In this document: positions 42,702-50,357 of the stretch, piece by piece | Numbering within the stretch: position 1 is the first letter of the stretch | How the letters are laid out: each line of letters starts with the position of its first letter | DNA from: an uncultured Paracoccaceae bacterium | GTDB lineage: Bacteria > Pseudomonadota > Alphaproteobacteria > Rhodobacterales > Rhodobacteraceae | Direction: 5' to 3' | Length of the DNA: 64,000 bases | Assembly (NCBI GenBank): GCA_958439195.1 | Contig: OY288166.1 | Location: 132,160 to 196,159, forward strand | The notes under the pieces: generated by a model | Database searches by the model: none | Seen by the model: the letters and a program-made list of their open reading frames with translations, nothing else | What the model was told of the DNA's origin: nothing | Program-made: the position numbers and the translations under genes

Positions 42702-42716
42702 GAACATTATAGGAAC
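42702..42716 (-). promoter_or_regulatory. LexA (SOS) box of dnaE2
   Basis: On the minus strand the sequence reads GTTC-CTATAAT-GTTC, an exact fit to the alphaproteobacterial LexA site GTTC-N7-GTTC, 33 bases before the dnaE2 start codon. Additional GTTC/GAAC words flank it (GTTCTGTTCC at 42686-42695, GGAAC at 42701). It indicates DNA-damage induction. Confidence 0.82.
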
Positions 42717-42738
42717 ATATCCCCGCAGGGCGAGTCCC

Positions 42739-43548
42739 TCAGCAGGGTTCTTCCCAGCCCATAATCACCTCTACCGCCTCTTCCGCCGTCTCAACGAACC
42801 GGAACAGCGTCAGGTCCGCCGCCGCGATCAGCCCCTCATCCGCCAACGCCTGCCAATCCACGATCTTTTCCCAGAACGCGCGGCCGAACAGCAGGAACGG
42901 CACCCGCTTCATCCGCCCCGTCTGGATCAGGGTTAGTGCCTCGAACATCTCGTCCAGCGTGCCAAAGCCACCCGGAAAAATGCACACCGCCCGCGCCCGC
43001 ATCAGGAAATGCATCTTGCGGATGGCAAAGTAGTGAAAGTTGAAACACAGATCCGGCGTCACATGCGGGTTCGGGGCCTGCTCGTGCGGCAGCACGATAT
43101 TCAACCCGATGGATTGCCCGCCAGCATCTGCCGCGCCCAGGTTCCCCGCCTCCATGATGCCGGGGCCGCCCCCCGTGACCACCACGAATTCGCGGCCATA
43201 ATTCTTAAGGCTCTCCTCCGTGATGCGCGCAGCCAGCTTGCGTGCCTCGTCATACCACCGCGCCAGCCCGCCCGCCGCACCGGTGCCATCCGCCCGCACC
43301 CGCGCAGACCCCATCACCACCACGGTCGACCGTATCCCCCGCTCGTCCAGCACCATCTGCGGCTTCAGCAGTTCCAGTTGCAACCGCACCGGGCGCAACT
43401 CTTCGCGCATCAGGAAATCGGTATCGGTAAAGGCCAGCCGATAGGCCGGAGCCCGCGTCTGCGCCGTATCCGGCAACCGCTCCGCCGCCGCCGCATCCTC
43501 GGTGCTGTCCCGCAACGGGTTGGCGCGTCCATCTTCCTTGGGTGTCAT
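42739..43548 (-). CDS. LOG/TIGR00730-family Rossmann-fold nucleotide-binding protein
   Basis: Protein of 269 residues of the lysine-decarboxylase-like/LOG family, whose characterised members are phosphoribohydrolases acting on (cytokinin) nucleoside 5'-monophosphates. The two signature loops are GGGPGIMEAGNLGA and PGGFGTLDEMFEAL, with the Arg in FHYFAIRKMHF. Members of this longer type (about 270 residues) lack a known physiological substrate. ATG 43548 is chosen; the frame continues to 43629 across the dapD start region. It is upstream of dnaE2 on the same strand, but the SOS box between them suggests independent control. Confidence 0.87.
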   Translation of the reverse strand: MTPKEDGRANPLRDSTEDAAAAERLPDTAQTRAPAYRLAFTDTDFLMREELRPVRLQLELLKPQMVLDERGIRSTVVVMGSARVRADGTGAAGGLARWYDEARKLAARITEESLKNYGREFVVVTGGGPGIMEAGNLGAADAGGQSIGLNIVLPHEQAPNPHVTPDLCFNFHYFAIRKMHFLMRARAVCIFPGGFGTLDEMFEALTLIQTGRMKRVPFLLFGRAFWEKIVDWQALADEGLIAAADLTLFRFVETAEEAVEVIMGWEEPC

Positions 43549-43627
43549 TCCGGTCCTCGTGTTGCGCGGCTGCCCCGCCTTCTCTATACGGTCGCACCGG
43601 ACCAGACCATAAACAACGGGGAAAGCC

Positions 43628-44455
43628 ATGTCCTACGCCGCGCTTGAAGCCACTATTGATGCCGCATGGGACGCCCGCGACACCATCACCCCCGCCACAA
43701 AGGGCGAAACCCGCGATGCAATCGAAGCGACGCTGACCGCGCTGGACAGCGGCACCCTGCGCGTCGCGGAACGGCAGGCCGATGGCCAATGGCACGTCAA
43801 TCAATGGGCCAAGAAGGCTGTCCTCCTTGGCTTCCGTTTAAAGGACATGGAACCCCACAGCGGCGGCCCGCAGGGCGGCACCTGGTGGGATAAGGTCGAC
43901 AACAAATTTCACGGCTGGGGTCCAGACCAATGGAAATCCGCGGGTTTCCGCGCCGTCCCCAACTGCATCGTCCGCCGCTCGGCCTTCATCGCCAAGGGCG
44001 TGGTCCTGATGCCCTCTTTCGTCAATCTCGGCGCCTTCGTGGATGAAGGCACGATGGTCGACACCTGGGCCACCGTTGGCTCTTGCGCGCAAATCGGCAA
44101 GAATGTCCACCTTTCGGGCGGCGTCGGCATTGGCGGCGTTCTGGAACCGATGCAGGCCGGCCCCACCATCATCGAAGACAACTGCTTCATCGGCGCACGG
44201 TCCGAGGTTGTCGAAGGGTGCATCGTGCGAGAAGGATCGGTTCTTGGTATGGGCGTTTTCATCGGCAAATCGACCAAGATCGTTGACCGTGAAACCGGCT
44301 CTGTCACCTATGGAGAGGTGCCGGCCGGTTCCGTCGTGGTCGCAGGCTCTATGCCCTCCAAGAACGGGATCAACCTCTACTGCGCCGTGATCGTGAAAAA
44401 GGTCGATGCCCAGACCCGATCCAAGACCTCGATCAACGAACTCCTGCGCGACTGA
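43628..44455 (+). CDS. dapD: 2,3,4,5-tetrahydropyridine-2,6-dicarboxylate N-succinyltransferase
   Basis: Succinylates tetrahydrodipicolinate in the succinylase branch of lysine/diaminopimelate synthesis. The 275-residue trimeric left-handed beta-helix enzyme shows the hexapeptide repeats (VVLMPSFVNLGAFVDEGTM, TVGSCAQIGKNVHLSGGVGIGGVLEP split into turns) and the CoA-binding C-terminus YCAVIVKKVDAQTRSKTSINELLRD (in part). AAAG precedes ATG 43628. It is divergent from the LOG gene by 79 bases. DapE follows 1.7 kb downstream, with a small gene and the Hint gene between. Confidence 0.96.
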   Translation: MSYAALEATIDAAWDARDTITPATKGETRDAIEATLTALDSGTLRVAERQADGQWHVNQWAKKAVLLGFRLKDMEPHSGGPQGGTWWDKVDNKFHGWGPDQWKSAGFRAVPNCIVRRSAFIAKGVVLMPSFVNLGAFVDEGTMVDTWATVGSCAQIGKNVHLSGGVGIGGVLEPMQAGPTIIEDNCFIGARSEVVEGCIVREGSVLGMGVFIGKSTKIVDRETGSVTYGEVPAGSVVVAGSMPSKNGINLYCAVIVKKVDAQTRSKTSINELLRD

Positions 44456-44551
44456 CCGAACAGGCCACCTTTTCCCCTGCATCCTGGCCCAAAAATCCAA
44501 AGAGCGACGTCTGCCATCCCATTCGCCGGAATGTTTCCCCGTCCCCTGCCT

Positions 44552-44585
44552 ATGTGGGGGTGGGGGGGATGCGGCAGCCCCACAT
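44552..44585 (+). repeat. Hairpin with long G-run just upstream of the small acidic gene
   Basis: ATGTGGGG (44552-44559) pairs perfectly with CCCCACAT (44578-44585); the loop begins with a run GTGGGGGGG, so 12 of 13 bases from 44556 are G. The 3' arm ends 15 bases before the next ATG and could mask its ribosome site. Run length could be a sequencing artefact. Confidence 0.45.
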
Positions 44586-44599
44586 CAGGGATCAACCCC

Positions 44600-44953
44600 A
44601 TGACCGATGACACACCCGATACCGAAAAGCCAAAGCGCGAAAAGCGCCCGCAGCAGGTTTATACCCTCGTCGTGGAAGTGGGCCGCAAACCCGGCGACGG
44701 CTTGCCTGACAAGGCCACCGGTGCCGCGCTTATGATCTATGCCTCCGGCGTCGATGAAGATGAGGCCGTGCGCGAATCCGTTGCCATCCTGAAACAGGCC
44801 GACATGGCGCCTCTGGATGTATCGGGCTACGGCACGCTGGAAGATCGTCTCAAGGCGGGCGATGAGATCGACGCCGACGAACGCGCCCTCATGCAACGTG
44901 CGCTGGATGAAAATTCCGTCGTCGTCGCCCAGATGACGCCCTTTTACGACTAA
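44600..44953 (+). CDS. Small acidic protein of unknown function
   Basis: A 117-residue cytoplasmic protein with a charged N-terminus (TDDTPDTEKPKREKRP), a beta-rich middle (QVYTLVVEVGRKPGDG, AALMIYASGVDEDEAVRESVAILKQ) and a C-terminal DERALMQRALDENSVVVAQMTPFYD. I recognise no named family, though the composition and position downstream of dapD look like a conserved Rhodobacteraceae gene. ATG 44600 is chosen because the frame upstream is Pro/Gly-rich leader sequence. It may be co-transcribed with dapD, 144 bases away, across the G-run hairpin. Confidence 0.65.
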   Translation: MTDDTPDTEKPKREKRPQQVYTLVVEVGRKPGDGLPDKATGAALMIYASGVDEDEAVRESVAILKQADMAPLDVSGYGTLEDRLKAGDEIDADERALMQRALDENSVVVAQMTPFYD

Positions 44954-44957
44954 CGGC

Positions 44958-45983
44958 TTACACCGCCCGCCGCTGCATCCGCTGCAAGGCGTTCCGCAGG
45001 GGCAGCGCTTCGTAGCTCTCCAGCACACGCCGCGCCGGCGTCGCCCCCCCCGTCACCCCATCTGGCCCCGCCGTAGCAAGCCAGCAGCCATCCGCCGCGA
45101 CCAGCTCCGCCATCCCAAGGTCCAGCACCACGCCCACCGCCACCGCCCGGCGGTTGTCCGCCACGGCCATCTGCCCATCCGCCAGATGCCGTGCCAGAAC
45201 CAGCACCTCCTCGACCCCGAACAGATACTCCGCTTCTTCCCCGGAAATGCAGATCGGCTGATCCGGCGACACAAGCATGTCGTCGTCATGCCCGAAATAG
45301 GGTGCGCGCAGCCGGATCGCGGCCATGCTGCCGCGGCTGGGCACCTGCACCCGCGTTATACCAACCAGGGCCACCGCACCCGTTTCACGTGTGATCACCC
45401 GGTCACCCGGCCGCAACGCCCCTGCCGCCACCGGACCACGCGGCGTGCTGATCGGCGTTGCAACGCCCAGCCACCCCATCGGCACCGGGCGCGCCGCGCC
45501 CTGCATCGCCCCGAACCACAGCACCGCCGGATGGCGCAACACCCCGGCACCGCCTGCACAAAGCGCCGTCAGGTCCACCAACCGGATTGGCATCGCCGCC
45601 TCGCCCTGCGCCTGCAGCCGCTGCCCGGCCAGGTCCATTTCCATCCACCAGCCGCGCCCGACACTACGCCCGCCGCCCTGTCCGCCCGTATCCCAGCCAA
45701 AACTCAGCCGCGCCACGCCCAGCCGTTGTGGCAATGGCCCCGGCAGCACATGCCGCAGCACCCGCCCGCCTTGCCGATGCAAAAGCACCATGCCCGCGCC
45801 CAGATCGTGAAACAGCGACAGCGCCACCTCTTCCACCCCGTTGCCCGCCCGCAGGTCCAAAAGCACCCCGGCCCCTGCCAGCGGCATGTCGATCTCGAAG
45901 ACCAAAATCCCATGTGACAGAACGCCCGCGACCGGTGTTCCGGGCAGGTCGGGCTGATCGGAAAGGGCGATCCAGCGGGTCAA
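44958..45983 (-). CDS. Hint-domain protein lacking the catalytic cysteine
   Basis: Protein of 341 residues. The N-terminal half (1-175) is beta-rich with no named domain. The C-terminal half is a Hedgehog/intein (Hint) module: TPRGPVAAGALRPGDRVIT, ISPDQPI-like DMLVSPDQPICISGEEAEYLFG (in part), and the closing RRVLESYEALPLRNALQR. In active modules a Cys or Ser begins the block (CFTPGT-type); here the equivalent reads GVATPIST, so self-splicing is unlikely. The start is TTG at 45983; the next in-frame ATG would remove the first 32 residues, and an upstream stop blocks extension. Converges with the small acidic gene. Confidence 0.72.
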   Translation of the reverse strand: MTRWIALSDQPDLPGTPVAGVLSHGILVFEIDMPLAGAGVLLDLRAGNGVEEVALSLFHDLGAGMVLLHRQGGRVLRHVLPGPLPQRLGVARLSFGWDTGGQGGGRSVGRGWWMEMDLAGQRLQAQGEAAMPIRLVDLTALCAGGAGVLRHPAVLWFGAMQGAARPVPMGWLGVATPISTPRGPVAAGALRPGDRVITRETGAVALVGITRVQVPSRGSMAAIRLRAPYFGHDDDMLVSPDQPICISGEEAEYLFGVEEVLVLARHLADGQMAVADNRRAVAVGVVLDLGMAELVAADGCWLATAGPDGVTGGATPARRVLESYEALPLRNALQRMQRRAV

Positions 45984-46195
45984 ATCAGGCGACGGCGTTT
46001 ACCATGACAAGACACATCATGACCTGTGCCAGCCCTCCTTTCAACCAAAGCCGTGCAGCCCCCGCCAAGCAGCGCAACACATCCGCACCGAAACGTTGAC
46101 TGCCGCGGGCCTGGCGCAAACGCCGGTTGCGGCCCTCCCGGTTGCGGCCCCCCGCGCCGCACGCTATCCCTCTGCCACCGCCCGAAAGGACCGCC

Positions 46196-47374
46196 ATGCC
46201 CGTATTCCCCGCCGAAACACCCACCGAAACACCGGTCGATCCGGCCGCCCTGACCGCTGCCCTGATCCGCTGCCCCTCTGTCACCCCGGTCGAAGGTGGC
46301 GCGCTGTCCCTATTGCAAGACCTGTTGTCTGGGGCAGGCTTTACCTGCATCCGCGTAGATCGGGGCGGCACCGCCAACCTTTACGCCCGCTGGGGCGCAC
46401 GCGGGGCAAACCGCAGCTTTGGTTTCAACGGACATACCGATGTCGTCCCCGTGGGCGACCGCGCGGCATGGACACAAGACCCCTTCGGCGCCGCCGTGAT
46501 TGACGGCTGGATGTATGGCCGCGGGGCAACCGACATGAAATCCGGCGTCGCCGCCTTTGCCGCCGCCGCCATCGACTTTGTCCGCGATACACCCCCCGAT
46601 GGTGCTGTGATCCTGGCAATCACCGGGGATGAAGAGGGTGACGCCACTGATGGCACAGTCGCCCTGTTGGACTGGATGGCACAAAACGGCGAACGCATGA
46701 CCCATTGCCTTGTGGGCGAACCCACTTGCCCCGATCACATGGGCCAGATGATGAAGATCGGCCGTCGCGGCTCGCTTACCGCCTGGTTCACAGCGACCGG
46801 CGTGCAGGGCCATTCCGCCTATCCGCACCGTGCGAAAAACCCGATGCGCGCGCTGACCACCCTGCTCTCCCGCCTGCCCGATCAGCTTGACGACGGCACC
46901 GGCCATTTCGACCCCTCGACGCTTCAGATCACCACCATCGACTGCGGCAATCCGGCCAATAACGTGATCCCGGCCAAAGGCAGCGCCACCGTCAACATTC
47001 GTTTCAACGACGCGCATTCCGGCACGCAGATCGCCGATTGGCTGCGCAGCGAAGCCGCCAAGATCGAATCCGAAACCGGCGTGCAGATCGCCACCCGCAT
47101 CCAGATTTCCGGTGAAAGTTTCCTGACGCCCCCAGGTGACCTGTCCACCCTGGTGGCCCGCGCCGTGCAGGTGGAAACTGGGATCACCCCCGAACTGTCC
47201 ACGACCGGCGGCACTTCGGACGCGCGGTTTGTAAAGGATCACTGCCCTGTGGTGGAATTCGGCCTTGTTGGAAAGACCATGCATCAGGTCGACGAACGGG
47301 TAGAGGTGGCGCAGATCCATCAACTCAAGTCCATCTACACCCGCATCCTGCGCGACTATTTCGCAGCATCCTGA
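46196..47374 (+). CDS. dapE: Succinyl-diaminopimelate desuccinylase
   Basis: Di-zinc hydrolase that removes succinate in diaminopimelate synthesis. The 392-residue M20-family product has the metal ligand His80 in FNGHTDVVPVGD, the bridging Asp in YGRGATDMKSG, the catalytic glutamates in TGDEEGDA, and the C-terminal STTGGTSDARF and EFGLVGKTMHQVDERV. ATG 46196 has AAAGGA about 8 bases before it. GNAT and rnr genes follow on the same strand. DapA and DapD are also in the window. Confidence 0.95.
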   Translation: MPVFPAETPTETPVDPAALTAALIRCPSVTPVEGGALSLLQDLLSGAGFTCIRVDRGGTANLYARWGARGANRSFGFNGHTDVVPVGDRAAWTQDPFGAAVIDGWMYGRGATDMKSGVAAFAAAAIDFVRDTPPDGAVILAITGDEEGDATDGTVALLDWMAQNGERMTHCLVGEPTCPDHMGQMMKIGRRGSLTAWFTATGVQGHSAYPHRAKNPMRALTTLLSRLPDQLDDGTGHFDPSTLQITTIDCGNPANNVIPAKGSATVNIRFNDAHSGTQIADWLRSEAAKIESETGVQIATRIQISGESFLTPPGDLSTLVARAVQVETGITPELSTTGGTSDARFVKDHCPVVEFGLVGKTMHQVDERVEVAQIHQLKSIYTRILRDYFAAS

Positions 47375-47388
47375 TCCCCGGCCAGACC

Positions 47389-47808
47389 ATGACCCTGCTG
47401 ATCCAACCCACCCGCGACATCGCCACCTGCCGCCATCTTCGCCGTGTCGTGTTCATCAACGAACAGGGCGTGTCCGAAGCGGATGAAGTTGATGACAAGG
47501 ACGACGACGCCATCCATCTGCTTGCCGCACAAGACGGCACCCCCGTCGGCTCGGCCCGCCTGCTGATTTCGGACACTGTGGGAAAGATCGGACGCGTCTG
47601 CGTTCTGAAATCCCACCGCGGCACCGGCCTTGGCGCGGCGCTGATCCGGGCCGCCGTGGCCGAACTGCGCGCGCGCGGCCTGACCACCGCCAAGCTCGGT
47701 GCGCAAACCCACGCCATCGGCTTTTATGAACGCCTAGGCTTTGCCGTCAGCGGCCCCGAATACATGGATGCCGGCATCCCGCATCGTGACATGGTCCTGT
47801 CCCTTTAG
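47389..47808 (+). CDS. GNAT-family N-acetyltransferase
   Basis: Acetyl-CoA-dependent acyltransferase of 139 residues, ElaA/PanZ-like in layout. It has FINEQGVSEADEVDDKDDDAIHLLA in the substrate region (split here), the acetyl-CoA motif A as RVCVLKSHRGTGLGAALIR and a C-terminal AIGFYERLGFAVSGPEYMDAGIPH-type end. The ATG is 14 bases after the dapE stop, so it is likely co-transcribed. Substrate unknown. Confidence 0.88.
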   Translation: MTLLIQPTRDIATCRHLRRVVFINEQGVSEADEVDDKDDDAIHLLAAQDGTPVGSARLLISDTVGKIGRVCVLKSHRGTGLGAALIRAAVAELRARGLTTAKLGAQTHAIGFYERLGFAVSGPEYMDAGIPHRDMVLSL

Positions 47809-47880
47809 GACCACGGGGCCACTGCGCCCCTTGACCACCCAAGCGCCGGCTTTGTCAGACCTGCGCGGAACGGCAGGGTC

Positions 47881-47913
47881 GTTTGGATATTTTCGCCAAA
47901 GTGATTGGAAAGG
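47881..47913. repeat. Intergenic motif TATTTT-GCCAA, copy 1
   Basis: GTTTGGATATTTTCGCCAA at 47881-47899, followed by a purine-rich AGTGATTGGAAAGG, resembles 61712-61742 (TTGATTGGGTATTTTTGCCAA then GATGAAAGGG). I recall similar words recurring between genes in Rhodobacteraceae genomes. Its function is unknown; here it lies between the GNAT gene and rnr. Confidence 0.4.
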
Positions 47914-47994
47914 GATGTCCCCAATCCCAGAGCGGCGCAGGGTCTGACACAAAGCGCAATGGCCTTTCGCCGCCACCCGTGCTAACGCGGCGCG

Positions 47995-50253
47995 ATGCAG
48001 GATATCCCGACCAAAGCCCAGATTCTCCAGTGGATCGCCGAAAATCCCGGCCTGTCCGCCAAGCGCGATATTGCCAAGGCCTTCAACATCAAGGGTGCCG
48101 CGCGGATCGACCTGAAACGCATCTTGCGCGAACTTGAGGATGACGGCGCCGTCACCAAGAAGGCCCGCACCTATCGCGATCCTGACACGTTGCCCCCTGT
48201 TACCCTGCTGACCGCGCTGCCACCCGATGGGCAGGGCGATGTGTTCTTGCGTCCAATGGAATGGCAGGGCGAAGCAGAAGACGCCCCCCGCATCCTCTTT
48301 ATCCCGAAGAAGGGCGATCCCGCCCTTGGCGCAGGTGACCGCATCCTTGCCCGCCTGTCCAAGGTTGATCTGGATGACTGGCAGTATGAGGCGCGGCTGA
48401 TCCGCCGTCTTGGATCGAACCCGATCAAACTGCTGGGGATCTTTCGCCAGAACGCCGAGGGTGGCCGCATCGTCCCCATCGACAAGGGCGCCGACAAGGA
48501 ATGGATCGTCGGCCGCGACGACACACTGGATGCCCGCGATGGTGAGTTGGTTGAGGCCGAACAATCCGGCCCCAAGCGCCTGGGCCTGCCCCGCGCCCGC
48601 ATCGTGGCGCGTTTGGGCGATCCGACCGGGCCAAAGGCCGTTTCGCTGATAGCTATCCATCAGCATGGCATCCCCGATCGCTTTCCCGACCCAGTCATCG
48701 CGGCGGCCGAGGCCGCAAAGCCAGCCCCGATGGGCAAACGCGAAGACCTGCGCGATCTGCCACTTGTCACCATCGACCCGTCCGATGCCCGCGACCATGA
48801 CGATGCCGTTTATGCCGAAGCCGATACCGACCCCCACAATCCCGGCGGCTTTGTCGTCTGGGTCGCCATCGCCGATGTCGCCCATTACGTCCGCCCCGGC
48901 AGCCCGCTGGACCGTGAGGCCCGCAAGCGCGGCAATTCCACCTATTTCCCGGACCGCGTGGTTCCCATGCTGCCCGATGTGCTGTCGGGTGATCTCTGTT
49001 CCCTGCACGAAGGCGTGGACCGGCCCTGCATCGCCGTCCGCCTGAAGCTGGATGCCGAGGGTCAGAAGATCAGCCACCGTTTCGTGCGCGGCATGATGCG
49101 CTCAGCCGCCTCGCTCCACTATGGCGAGGTGCAGGATGCGCAGGATGGCCGCCCCAATGACCGCACCGCCCAACTGATGGATCGGGTGATCACGCCGCTT
49201 TATGCCGCTTACACGGTTGCCACCAAGGCCCGGCATCTGCGTCAGCCGCTGGATCTGGACCTGCCCGAACGCAAGATCGTGCTGTCGGATGAAGGCAAGG
49301 TTCTGTCCGTCGCCTATCGTGAACGGCTTGATGCGCATAAGCTGATCGAGGAGTTCATGATCCTCGCCAATGTCGCCGCGGCCGAGGAACTGACCCGACT
49401 GAAGCGCCCGCTGCTGTTCCGCGTCCACGAAGAACCCAGCCCCGAGAAACTGGATGCCCTGCGTGAGGTGGCCGAGGCGTCGGGCTTCACCCTCGCCAAG
49501 GGGCAGGTGCTGAAAACCGCGCATCTGAACCGCCTGCTTGCCCAGGCGCAGGGCACCGAATTTGATGAGCTGATGAACATCACCACCCTGCGGTCGATGA
49601 CGCAGGCCTATTACCACCCGCAGAATTTCGGCCATTTCGGACTGTCGCTGCGGTCTTACGCCCATTTCACCTCGCCCATCCGGCGCTATTCCGACCTGAT
49701 CGTTCACCGCGCACTGATCACCGGTCACAACTGGGGCGATGACGGGCTGTCCGCGCAGGATATCGAGGTACTGGAAGAAACCGCCAAGCAGATATCCGAT
49801 GCGGAACGCCGGTCGATGATGGCGGAACGTGACACCAATGACCGCTATCTCGCCGCCTATCTGGCCGATCGCGTGGGGAATGAATTTACCGGTCGCATCT
49901 CTGGCGTGCAGCGGTTCGGGCTGTTCATAAAGCTGGATGAAACCGGGGCCGATGGCCTGATTCCAATCCGCGATGTTGGGCGCGAATTCTTTCACTACGA
50001 TGACCAGACCCAAACCCTTATGGGGGCCGATACCGGCCTGACGCTGGGCATCGGGCAAAAGGTAACCGTGCGGCTGGCCGAGGCGATCCCTGTCACGGGC
50101 GGGCTGGTGCTGGAACTGCTCTCGCTTGACGGTGCAACCCTTCCGCGCAGCCCGAACAGCGGGCGCAAGGGGCGGTTTTCCCCTCGTAAACCGGGGGCCT
50201 TTGCCGCCCGCGACGCAAAGTCAAAGCGCAAGGTGGTCCGCAAGCGGCGCTAG
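47995..50253 (+). CDS. rnr: Ribonuclease R
   Basis: Processive 3'-5' exoribonuclease that degrades structured RNA and takes part in tmRNA-linked quality control. The 752-residue product has an N-terminal winged helix (SAKRDIAKAFNIKGAARIDL), cold-shock domains (about 75-235), the RNB catalytic domain with the metal-binding aspartates in DPSDARDHDDAV (residues 261-271), a TSPIRRYSDLIVHRAL block, and a C-terminal S1 domain (about 625-705) ending in a basic tail rich in Arg/Lys. The ATG at 47995 lacks a clear ribosome site. Length is normal. Confidence 0.95.
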   Translation: MQDIPTKAQILQWIAENPGLSAKRDIAKAFNIKGAARIDLKRILRELEDDGAVTKKARTYRDPDTLPPVTLLTALPPDGQGDVFLRPMEWQGEAEDAPRILFIPKKGDPALGAGDRILARLSKVDLDDWQYEARLIRRLGSNPIKLLGIFRQNAEGGRIVPIDKGADKEWIVGRDDTLDARDGELVEAEQSGPKRLGLPRARIVARLGDPTGPKAVSLIAIHQHGIPDRFPDPVIAAAEAAKPAPMGKREDLRDLPLVTIDPSDARDHDDAVYAEADTDPHNPGGFVVWVAIADVAHYVRPGSPLDREARKRGNSTYFPDRVVPMLPDVLSGDLCSLHEGVDRPCIAVRLKLDAEGQKISHRFVRGMMRSAASLHYGEVQDAQDGRPNDRTAQLMDRVITPLYAAYTVATKARHLRQPLDLDLPERKIVLSDEGKVLSVAYRERLDAHKLIEEFMILANVAAAEELTRLKRPLLFRVHEEPSPEKLDALREVAEASGFTLAKGQVLKTAHLNRLLAQAQGTEFDELMNITTLRSMTQAYYHPQNFGHFGLSLRSYAHFTSPIRRYSDLIVHRALITGHNWGDDGLSAQDIEVLEETAKQISDAERRSMMAERDTNDRYLAAYLADRVGNEFTGRISGVQRFGLFIKLDETGADGLIPIRDVGREFFHYDDQTQTLMGADTGLTLGIGQKVTVRLAEAIPVTGGLVLELLSLDGATLPRSPNSGRKGRFSPRKPGAFAARDAKSKRKVVRKRR

Positions 50254-50357
50254 GCGGCGGCGGATCGCTGCCCGCCTTTCCAAGCATGGCTTTTGTCGCC
50301 CTCCGCTGTTGCGATATACTTTTGCAAAACGACAGGAACAGTCAGGCGGGTGGTTTC

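Noticed and set aside
42686..42705. A second LexA box made from GTTCTGTTCC and GGAAC
   Set aside because: The words do not give GTTC-N7-GTTC in one orientation; only the 42702-42716 site fits the consensus exactly.
41413..42936. 507-codon plus-strand frame over dnaE2
   Set aside because: Pro/Arg/His-rich shadow that also runs across the SOS box; dnaE2 on the other strand is unmistakable.
47734..49077. 447-codon minus-strand frame
   Set aside because: Antisense to the GNAT gene and rnr, which carry clear catalytic motifs.
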